In this document: positions 44,693 to 52,142 of the stretch, piece after piece
Numbering within the stretch: position 1 is the stretch's first letter
Layout: each line of letters starts with the position of its first letter
Translations under genes and position numbers: made by a program
Assembly: GCA_937928595.1 (NCBI GenBank)
Contig: CALGJV010000019.1
Location: 1 to 64,000 of the forward strand
Reading direction: 5' to 3'
DNA length: 64,000 nucleotides
Source of the DNA: an uncultured Phycisphaerae bacterium
GTDB taxonomy: Bacteria; Planctomycetota; Phycisphaerae; UBA1845; Fen-1342
Notes under the pieces: model-generated
Seen by the model: only the letters and a program-made list of their open reading frames with translations
What the model was told of the DNA's origin: nothing
The model's database searches: none

Positions 44693-44874
44693 CGGGCCGC
44701 GCAAGAGGCGGCACGTCCGATAGGTGCTTGTGAGGCGGTTTCGCGGCGCGTGCGGCGGGGACGCAACGGTTCGCCGTTCACGTCGCCGGCCCGCTGCGCC
44801 GATGAAACGGTGCCGGCTGTTCTTCTCCGCGGGGCGGTGCTGCGCCCGGCCGGAGGGCCGCGCGGGACTGGCCG

Positions 44875-47736
44875 ATGCACGACCTCGACATCTTCAACGC
44901 GACGAGTGACGCGCTGCTCGTGCTGGACGCCGACGGGCGGGTGCTGGACGTCAACGAGCGCTTCTGTGCGCTGTTCGGCTACGACCGGGCGGAGGCGGCG
45001 GGCCTGTCGCTGGGGAACCTGGACGCGGGCGCGGCAGCGGGCACGGCGCAGGCCATGATCGGACGCGCGCTGGCCGGGGGACCGCAGGTTTTCGAGTGGC
45101 GCACGCGGCGCGCCGACGGCACACCCTTCTGGTGCGAGATGGCGCTGCGGGCCGCGGGCGGAGGGACCCGCCTGATCGCCGCGGGGCGCGACATCACGGC
45201 GCGGAAGGCGGCGGATGACGCCCTGCGGGCCAGTGAACAGCGCCTGGAGCTGGCCCTCGAAGTCGCCGGGGCGGCGGTGTGGGAGTACGACCCGTGCGCG
45301 CAGCGGCTGCGGATCGATCCGCGCTTCCTGCGCGCGCTGGGCTACCCGGAGACTCGGACGGTCTGGACGTTCGCGGACTGGGCCACCCTGAAGCACCCGG
45401 ACGACCAGCCGCGGGCTCACGCGGCGTTCGAGGCGGTCGTTCGCGGTACGACCGACGTCTATGCGGTCGAGCACCGCATTCGGAAGAGTGACGGCGCATG
45501 GCTGTGGGTGGATGCGCGCGGCCGCGTGGTCGAGCGGGCGCCGGACGGCACCCCGCTGCGGATACTGGGCACGCACGTCGACATCACGGAGCGGAAGCTG
45601 GCGGAACAGGCTTTGCGGGCGTCGCGCGAAATGCTGCAACTTGTGCTGGATACGATTCCGGCGCGCGTGTTCTGGAAGGACCGTCAGGGCGTGTATCTCG
45701 GCTGCAACCGGCTGTTTGCGCAGGACGCGGGCCGCACCGCGCCGGAGGAGGTGGTCGGCCGCACGGACTGGGATTTCAACTGGGCGCCGGAGGCTGCGGC
45801 CTACCAGGCCGACGACCGGGCCGTCATGGACAGCGGAGTGCCGAAGCTCGACTACGAGGAACTGCAAACGACGCCCACGGGCCGGCGCCTCTGGCTGCGG
45901 ACGAGCAAGGTGCCGCTGCGGGGCCCGGACGGGACCATCGTGGGCGTGCTGGGCACGTACGCGGACGTCACGGAGCGGAAGCTGGCGGACCGGGCTCTCG
46001 CGGAGACGGCCGCCCGCTTCCGGCTGGTCTTCAACCAGACGTTCCAGTTCATGGGGTTGCTGGACCCGGACGGAACCGTGCGGGATGTCAACGAGGCAGC
46101 ACTGGCGTTTATCGGTGCGCGGCGGGCGGACGTGGTCGGCCGACCGTTCTGGGAGACGCGCTGGTGGACGCACTCGGCGGAGCAGCAGGCCCGGCTGCGG
46201 GACGCGATCCGACGGGCGGTGGCGGGCGAGTTCGTTCGGATGGAGACCACGCACCGCAACGCGCGAGGGGAGCTGCGCAGCGTCGATTTCTCGCTCAAGC
46301 CGGCGACGGACGCCGACGGGCGGGTCGTGATGCTGATTCCGGAAGGGCGCGACGTCACGGAGCAGAGGCGCGCGGAGGCGGCCCAGCGGGCGCAGGCCGA
46401 GTCCCTGCGGGCCGCGAACCGGCAACTGGGAGTGCACTGGCAGCAGTTGCGGGCGCAACAACAGGACCTGATGGCGATCAATGAGGAGTTGCAGCGCGCC
46501 AAGACGGCGGCGGAAGCCGCCGACCGGGCCAAGAGCGAGTTCCTGGCGAACATGAGCCACGAACTGCGAACGCCGCTCACCGCGATTCTCGGCTATGCCG
46601 AGGAGCTCGAGAGTGCTCTCGCGGTTGCGCCCGATTCGGAGCAGCAGGCCGCGATCGCAACGATCCGCCGCAACGGCGAAAGCCTTCTGGGGATCCTCAA
46701 CAGCATTCTCGACCTGTCGCGCATCGAAGCCGGCGCCATGCAGGTCGAGTGCGTCCCGTGCGACCCGGTCCAGATCGTGGGGGAAGTCCGCGCGCTGCTG
46801 GCGCTGCGCGCCCAGCGGAAGGGGGTCGCGCTGCACGTCACCGTTGACACGGACGTTCCACGACAGACCTACTCCGACCCCACGCGCGTGCGGCAGGTGA
46901 TTATCAACCTCGTGGACAACGCACTGAAGTTCACGGCGGTGGGCGAGGTGCGGGTGAGCGTCCGGCGGCGGGCCGCCGCGCCGGCCGGCGAGCACCTAGA
47001 AATCGCGGTGCGCGACACCGGTCCCGGCCTGGCGCCAGAGCAGCTCGAGCGCCTGTTTCAGCCGTTCACCCAAGGCGATGCGTCCACGGCCCGCCAGTTC
47101 GGTGGCACCGGCCTTGGACTGGCGATCAGCCGGCACTTCTGCCGCGCGCTCGGGGGGGACCTGACCGTCACAAGCACGCCCGGCCGGGGCAGCGAGTTCG
47201 TCGCGACCTTTGCCACAGGTGCGCCCGTTGCGCGCGGCTTCGTCGCGGGCGAAGCGCCGGCGGCGGCGTCCGCGCCCGCGCCGCCGACCACCGGCCCGGC
47301 TGTCGCGCTCACGCTCCCGCCCTGTCGCGTACTGATCGTGGAGGACGGCGTGGACAATCAGCGTCTCATTGCCGCGCTGCTGCGAAAGGCGGGCGCCGAG
47401 GTGGACCTGGCCGAGAACGGGGCCGCGGCGCTGGAAGCCGTGGCGGCCGCGGAGCACGCCGGGCGTCCACACGACTTGGTCCTGATGGACATGCAGATGC
47501 CGGTGCTGGACGGATACGCGGCGACGCGCGAGCTGCGGCGGCGGGGCTTCGAGCGACCGATCGTGGCGCTGACGGCGTCCAGCATGGTGGGCGACCGGGA
47601 GCGCTGCCTGGCCGCGGGCTGCTCGGGCTACGCCACCAAGCCGATTCGGCGGCCGGAGCTGCTGGCGACGCTGCGGGCGGCGCTGGTCCGCGGCACGGCG
47701 ACCGCGCCGGCATCCGGAGGGCGGACGGTGGCTTGA
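44875..47736 (+). CDS. hybrid sensor histidine kinase with four PAS domains and a receiver
   Basis: The 953-residue protein is soluble. Four PAS domains run at about 1-115, 120-245, 250-370 and 375-500. Several end in a PAC-type DITERK or DVTERK segment. A coiled coil (500-545) leads to HisKA with His562 in MSHELRTPLTA. The HATPase domain has N box NLVDNALKF, G1 DTGPGLAPEQ and G2 GTGLGLAI. A C-terminal receiver carries phospho-acceptor Asp872 (LMDMQMPVLDG) and the lysine of TKPI. The design predicts multi-step phosphorelay. No separate regulator or Hpt gene is adjacent, and the PAS ligands are unknown. Confidence 0.93.
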   Translation: MHDLDIFNATSDALLVLDADGRVLDVNERFCALFGYDRAEAAGLSLGNLDAGAAAGTAQAMIGRALAGGPQVFEWRTRRADGTPFWCEMALRAAGGGTRLIAAGRDITARKAADDALRASEQRLELALEVAGAAVWEYDPCAQRLRIDPRFLRALGYPETRTVWTFADWATLKHPDDQPRAHAAFEAVVRGTTDVYAVEHRIRKSDGAWLWVDARGRVVERAPDGTPLRILGTHVDITERKLAEQALRASREMLQLVLDTIPARVFWKDRQGVYLGCNRLFAQDAGRTAPEEVVGRTDWDFNWAPEAAAYQADDRAVMDSGVPKLDYEELQTTPTGRRLWLRTSKVPLRGPDGTIVGVLGTYADVTERKLADRALAETAARFRLVFNQTFQFMGLLDPDGTVRDVNEAALAFIGARRADVVGRPFWETRWWTHSAEQQARLRDAIRRAVAGEFVRMETTHRNARGELRSVDFSLKPATDADGRVVMLIPEGRDVTEQRRAEAAQRAQAESLRAANRQLGVHWQQLRAQQQDLMAINEELQRAKTAAEAADRAKSEFLANMSHELRTPLTAILGYAEELESALAVAPDSEQQAAIATIRRNGESLLGILNSILDLSRIEAGAMQVECVPCDPVQIVGEVRALLALRAQRKGVALHVTVDTDVPRQTYSDPTRVRQVIINLVDNALKFTAVGEVRVSVRRRAAAPAGEHLEIAVRDTGPGLAPEQLERLFQPFTQGDASTARQFGGTGLGLAISRHFCRALGGDLTVTSTPGRGSEFVATFATGAPVARGFVAGEAPAAASAPAPPTTGPAVALTLPPCRVLIVEDGVDNQRLIAALLRKAGAEVDLAENGAAALEAVAAAEHAGRPHDLVLMDMQMPVLDGYAATRELRRRGFERPIVALTASSMVGDRERCLAAGCSGYATKPIRRPELLATLRAALVRGTATAPASGGRTVA

Positions 47737-47762
47737 GACACGGCCCCCGCGCCCGGTACGAT
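47733..47762 (+). promoter_or_regulatory. promoter of the secreted EEP gene
   Basis: TTGAGA (47733-47738) and TACGAT (47757-47762) are spaced by 18 bases. The -10 covers the ATG at 47761, which argues that translation starts later, at the TTG at 47800. Confidence 0.5.
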
Positions 47763-47799
47763 GCCGCCTGAAGAGCGCGAGGGAGAAGGAGTCTGCCGC

Positions 47800-49044
47800 T
47801 TGGTACGCCCGCGAATCCTGACGCTGGCCCTGTGCGCAGGGCTGGGTCTGTTCCCCGTCCACACGACCGCCGACACGCTGCGCATCGCCAACTGGAACGT
47901 CACGAATTACGCCGGCGGCCGCGTGCCTGAGTTCCAGACCGCGCTGTACGCCGAGTTCGACGGCCGGGCGCTGCGGCCGGACGTGCTGATTGGGCAGGAA
48001 TTCACGAGCGCGGCGGCCGTGGCGAGCTTCGTACAGCTCCTGAACACGGCGCCGGGCACCCCGGGCGACTGGACGGCAGCGATGTTCGTGGACGGACCGG
48101 ACACGGACAGCGCGCTGTTCTACCGCACGACGCGTGTGCAGCCGGCGACGGAGCTGTCGCCCAGCGGCGTAACGATCGTCGCGGTCGGCGGACCGGCTCC
48201 GAACCATCCCCGGAACATCATGCGGTATGACCTCGTGCTGGCCGGCGGGACGTCCGCCGAGTGCCGGCTGGCGGTGTACAGCACGCACATGAAGGCCGGC
48301 ACGACGGCGTCGGACCTGGACCGGCGGCTGCTCGAAGCCCAGCGCATCCGGGCCGACGCGGGAAGGCTGCCGCCCGATTGGTGCTTCCTGCTCGGCGGCG
48401 ACCTCAACATCCAGACGTCGGCACAGGCCGCGTACGTCGCGCTGGTCGGCCCGCAGGCGAGCGACGCCGGGCGGTTCCACGATCCGATCGCGACCCCCGG
48501 AAGCTGGAACAACAACAGCGCGTTCCGGTTCGTGCACACGCAGGACCCGGTCGGCGCCGGCGGCATGGACGACCGCCACGACCAGTTGCTCTTGTGCGCT
48601 GCGCTGCTCGACGGCGTTGGGCTGGACTACCTGGGCAACCCGGCCGTCCCCTACAGCACGACCAGTTGGAACGACCCGAACCACTCGTATCGCGCGTGGG
48701 GCAACGACGGCACGAGCTTCAACCTGACGTTGACGATCACCGGCAACACGATGGTCGGGCCGGTGATCGCGCAGGCCCTGGTGACCGCGGCCGCGGGGGC
48801 GGGGCACCTGCCGGTGTTCCTCGACCTGCGGGTGCCGCCGTGCCGTTTCGACGTCGCGTGCGACGGACGCGTCGATCCCGCCGATGGCGTGCAGGGTATG
48901 GCGTGCCTGAGCGGTCCGGCCGGCGGCCCGGGGTGGGTGAATCCGTCACAGTTCTGCCGCGACTACTTCGATGCGGACGCGGACGGCGCCGTTGATCTGT
49001 TCGATTTGGCGGCATTGCAGGCCGCGTGCGGCGCGCTTCCGTAG
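47800..49044 (+). CDS. secreted endonuclease/exonuclease/phosphatase-fold protein with dockerin-like tail
   Basis: The start chosen is TTG at 47800: GAGAAGGAG lies eight bases upstream and a signal peptide (ILTLALCAGLGLFPV) follows at once. An ATG at 47761 is the alternative. The 414-residue protein has the EEP (DNase I-like) fold: RIANWNV near 30, IGQEF with the metal-binding Glu, YSTHMKAG, GGDLN and the late His of GHLPVFLDL. The tail (about 355-414) holds two looser dockerin-like loops, DVACDGRVDPADG and DADADGAVDLFDL. It may act on nucleic acid or phosphate esters outside the cell. Confidence 0.8.
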   Translation: MVRPRILTLALCAGLGLFPVHTTADTLRIANWNVTNYAGGRVPEFQTALYAEFDGRALRPDVLIGQEFTSAAAVASFVQLLNTAPGTPGDWTAAMFVDGPDTDSALFYRTTRVQPATELSPSGVTIVAVGGPAPNHPRNIMRYDLVLAGGTSAECRLAVYSTHMKAGTTASDLDRRLLEAQRIRADAGRLPPDWCFLLGGDLNIQTSAQAAYVALVGPQASDAGRFHDPIATPGSWNNNSAFRFVHTQDPVGAGGMDDRHDQLLLCAALLDGVGLDYLGNPAVPYSTTSWNDPNHSYRAWGNDGTSFNLTLTITGNTMVGPVIAQALVTAAAGAGHLPVFLDLRVPPCRFDVACDGRVDPADGVQGMACLSGPAGGPGWVNPSQFCRDYFDADADGAVDLFDLAALQAACGALP

Positions 49045-49152
49045 CGGCCGGGGTTGCCGTTCGCACGGGCCGCCAACGCAGCGGATGGGGGGCGAGGTGC
49101 GGCCCGCGCCGATGTCGGGCCGCGGCACGCGATCGCAATCGCAGTTCGTTGT

Positions 49153-50157
49153 TCAATGCGCCGGCGGGCGGGCCGCGGCCGCCTGCATCACGGCCCGCAG
49201 CTTCCGTCCCACATCCTCGATGCCCCGCTGCGTCTCCGCCCGCACGAGCTCCGCCAGGTGCGGCGCGCCGCGGGCCGACTCGGCCGCCCACTCGTCCGCG
49301 AACGCGCCGCTGCGGATCTCGTCCAGGAGGGTCCGCAGCGCCGCCCGCACCGGTGGCCCGATCACCCGCGGTCCGCGGGTCAGCCCGCCGTATTGCGCCG
49401 TCGTGCTCGTGCGGGACCGCATCCCCGCCAGTCCCTCGGTGTGCAGCAGGTCCACGATGAACTTGACCTCGTGCACGCACGCGAAGTACGCCATCTCCGG
49501 GGGATAGCCCGCGTCCGTCAGCGTCTCGTACGCCGTCGCCAGCAGCTCCGTCAGCCCGCCGCACAGCACCGCCTGCTCGGCGAACAGGTCCGTCTCCGTC
49601 TCCTCGCGGAACGTCGTCTCGAACACGCCTGCGCGCCCGCCGCCGATCGCGGCCGCGTACGCCAGCGCCAGCCGCCGCGTCTGCCCGGTCGCGTCCTGCT
49701 GCACCGCCACGAGGCAGGGCACGCCGCCGCCCGCCGCGAACTGCGCCCGCACCTGCGGCCCGATGCCGTGCGGCGACACGAGAAACACGCCCAGCCCGGC
49801 GGGCGGCACGATCCGCCGGTAGTGCACCGCGAACCCGTGCGCGAAGCCGAGATAGGACCCCGGTTGCAGGTGCGGCGCGACATCCGCCGCGAAGACGGCC
49901 GGCTGAGCCTCGTCTGGCACCAGCAGCATCACCACGCTGCTGGCCCGCACCGCCTCGGCCACCGGCCGCACGCACAGCTCCGCCGCCGCGGCGGCTTCCC
50001 ACGAAGGGCGGCCGGGCCGCAGCCCGACGCAGACGTCGTACCCGCCATCGCGCAAGTTCAGCGCGTGCGCCCGTCCCTGCGAGCCGAAACCGATAATGGC
50101 GATGCGGTGCGGCCGGAGCGGCGCGGTGTCGATGTCTGGGTCGCGCAGGATGTTCAT
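49153..50157 (-). CDS. ketol-acid reductoisomerase-like protein lacking key residues
   Basis: KARI (IlvC) makes dihydroxy acids for valine and isoleucine using NADPH and two magnesium ions. This 334-residue protein aligns along the whole short class I form: GFGSQGRAHALNLRD for the cofactor, TDLFAEQAVLCGG with two metal ligands, and YFACVHE. Residue 226, normally a metal-binding Glu, is Ala. Residue 130, the catalytic Lys of PKGPGH, is His in PHGIGP. The AEYG motif reads AQYG. It is therefore probably not a normal KARI; a new activity or loss of function are both possible. No other branched-chain genes are near. Confidence 0.85.
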   Translation of the reverse strand: MNILRDPDIDTAPLRPHRIAIIGFGSQGRAHALNLRDGGYDVCVGLRPGRPSWEAAAAAELCVRPVAEAVRASSVVMLLVPDEAQPAVFAADVAPHLQPGSYLGFAHGFAVHYRRIVPPAGLGVFLVSPHGIGPQVRAQFAAGGGVPCLVAVQQDATGQTRRLALAYAAAIGGGRAGVFETTFREETETDLFAEQAVLCGGLTELLATAYETLTDAGYPPEMAYFACVHEVKFIVDLLHTEGLAGMRSRTSTTAQYGGLTRGPRVIGPPVRAALRTLLDEIRSGAFADEWAAESARGAPHLAELVRAETQRGIEDVGRKLRAVMQAAAARPPAH

Positions 50158-50239
50158 GGCAGCGCCTCGCCGGGGGTTGGGGGGCGTCGGGCGTGGACAT
50201 CATCCGCGAGCGGCGCGGGCGTGGCAATCGGAGCCGCGG

Positions 50240-51442
50240 CTACGCACCGAGCCGCGTAAGGAACGCGTCGATATCCTCGAACTCGATGCGTCCGCTGCAA
50301 TCGCAGTCGGCGTTGCGGGCATCGCACCCCGGGTACGCCGCGGCGTAGCCCGCCGGGTCGGCCAGCGCGAGAATGAGGGCGTCGATGTCGTCGAAGTCCA
50401 CGCGGCCGTCGCAGTTGGTGTCGCCGGCGCGGCGGCGGTCCAGAATGTTGCGGACCCGTGCCTGGACCTCGACGAGCGGCGGGCACACGTCCGCGGGGGT
50501 CTCGGCGACGAAGATGCCGACCAGCCCCCGGCGGCGGTCGAGCCACGGAATCAGACCCTGTTCGCTGGGGCAGGTGCTTTCGACCGTTCGGTCGGCGTCA
50601 TCGACGGCCAGCACCCAGTTGCCCAGACCGTATCCGCGGAACGCGCCGGGGCAGGTGGGCGGCACGACCGGCAGCGCGCCGCGGGTCTGATCGGTCAGCA
50701 TCTCCGCCACGGACTGTTGTGACAACACGCGTACGCCCCTGAAGGCCCCGCCCCCCAGGAGCATCTCGCAGAAGCGGGCGTAGTCGTGCGCGGTCGTCAC
50801 GGCCCCATCCCCCGCCTGTGGGTTCGTGGCGGTGGCGTACCGCGTGTCGGCCAGTTGCAGCGGCCTGCGGACCAGTTGTTCGTACAGCTCGACGAACGGC
50901 TGGCCAGCCGCCACTTCGCACATCCGCGCCGCGACCTGGAACGCATGGCTGCCGGGATGAAACGCCGTACCCGGCGCGGCCGCCAGCGGCAACGTGTAGA
51001 TCGACTCCACGCATTCGGCCAGCGTGGCGTCGGGGTTGCGCGGGCACGGGGCGTCCCCGCCCGGGAGGCCGGACGTGTGCGAGAGCAGCTGCCGCAGCGT
51101 GATCGTGCCCTTCTCGCCCGTCCAGCCGAGCCAGTCCGCCGTGGTGTCGTCCGGATGGAGCAAACGCTGGTCCACGAGCACCATCGCGACGGTGGCCGTG
51201 ATCCAGCCCGTTGCCGCGCCTGCGGGCACGACTTCCGCGCCGGTGTAAACGCCGAGGGAGCGCGCGTGGATCGTCTCGCCGCCTTGGATGAGCCGAAGCG
51301 AACAACCCGACAACGCGTAGTCGTCGACGATCTGGGCGAGCAGCGCGTCGATTTCGTCGAACGCGGCGGGACAGGGGGACTGGGCCGCACCCGCGCCGGC
51401 GGCGGCCGCCAGACCGATCAGTATGCGCGCCGCGAGGCGCAT
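50240..51442 (-). CDS. secreted class C beta-lactamase-like protein without SxxK, dockerin-like tail
   Basis: The 400-residue protein has a signal peptide, a serine beta-lactamase/PBP-fold domain (about 22-330) and a dockerin-like tail (339-400). The tail has TNCDGRVDFDDID and DCDCSGRIEFEDID loops. Family landmarks are kept: LRQLLSHTSGLPGG near 118 and the position of YxN. But the catalytic SxxK reads T78-G-W-I81 in GAATGWITATVAMVL, and the YxN region reads PGSHAF. Without the serine nucleophile and lysine it cannot acylate in the known way. It may bind a ligand or act structurally. GAGGA stands six bases before the ATG. Confidence 0.82.
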   Translation of the reverse strand: MRLAARILIGLAAAAGAGAAQSPCPAAFDEIDALLAQIVDDYALSGCSLRLIQGGETIHARSLGVYTGAEVVPAGAATGWITATVAMVLVDQRLLHPDDTTADWLGWTGEKGTITLRQLLSHTSGLPGGDAPCPRNPDATLAECVESIYTLPLAAAPGTAFHPGSHAFQVAARMCEVAAGQPFVELYEQLVRRPLQLADTRYATATNPQAGDGAVTTAHDYARFCEMLLGGGAFRGVRVLSQQSVAEMLTDQTRGALPVVPPTCPGAFRGYGLGNWVLAVDDADRTVESTCPSEQGLIPWLDRRRGLVGIFVAETPADVCPPLVEVQARVRNILDRRRAGDTNCDGRVDFDDIDALILALADPAGYAAAYPGCDARNADCDCSGRIEFEDIDAFLTRLGA

Positions 51443-51744
51443 CCGCGGTCCTCGTCGCGGGTTACGTTTGCAGGGCGCCGCGCGCCTCGCTGCCCGGGGA
51501 CACGCACACGGACGGTCCCGGGGCAGGGGAGCCGTTCTGTAAGGGCGAACGCTTCGCCCGTTCGCTTATTCCCGGCTTGACCGGCGGATTTGCACAAATC
51601 TCGGCGGCGGCGCGGTTTCGGAGCCTCAGGCGGCTCGGGCGATACCTAGACATCGGGAGGGGGGACGTGCGAGAAATCGGTAACGGGGGCGGGTTCACCA
51701 CCGCCGGCGGCCGAGTTTCGGCCTACTGGGCCCGCTGGGGCATT
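51443..51744. other. spacer before the orphan dockerin fragment
   Basis: About 300 bases upstream of the dockerin fragment show no recognisable coding sequence. A plus-strand frame is open from 51577, but its first 55 residues match nothing I know. Confidence 0.35.
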
Positions 51745-51942
51745 CCGGCCGGTTGCGGCGCGTGCTGCCTGGCCGACGCCGACTGCCCGTGGGCGAGCGC
51801 CGACTGCAACGCCGACGGCGCGGTGAACTTCGACGACATCGAGCCGTTCGTGGCCCGCATCGGCGCGCAATGCCCGGAAGGCACGGGAGATGGAAACGCG
51901 GACCGCGGGCATGCCGCCTGCGGTCCCGGCGCGGGCCGGTGA
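51745..51942 (+). pseudogene. orphan dockerin-like fragment
   Basis: In frame, this stretch encodes CGACCLADADCPWASADC followed by the calcium loop NADGAVNFDDIEPF and an Arg/Gly tail, ending at a stop at 51942. The pattern of Cys-Pro-Trp then an FDDI(D/E) loop is that of the second dockerin half in the minus-strand gene at 35.6-36.9 kb. There is no signal peptide, no body and no ribosome site, so it is most likely the remnant of a lost dockerin-tailed gene. A short expressed peptide is the alternative. Confidence 0.5.
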
Positions 51943-52142
51943 GGGCGCTCGCCGGCCGGCGTTTCGCCAACGGGGCCGGTTGACGGTCTGCACCGCGCAA
52001 AAAGCCGTTTTCGGCCGATTCGAAAACCGGGACCGGATCCGAATCGCCCGGCCGTCGCGGCGCCCATGGTTGCGGTATACGATGCGTTGGGACCTGGCCG
52101 GGGAGACGGGGGGCACGCGGCGGGGTCCGACGAGAGCGTCTC

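Noticed and set aside
44689-46995. Minus-strand open frame opposite the hybrid kinase
   Set aside because: It covers PAS and HisKA coding sequence in antisense and has no recognisable motif or ribosome site.
47761-47799. ATG at 47761 as start of the EEP gene
   Set aside because: It falls inside the -10 box, has no Shine-Dalgarno, and gives a charged stretch before the signal peptide; TTG 47800 is better placed.
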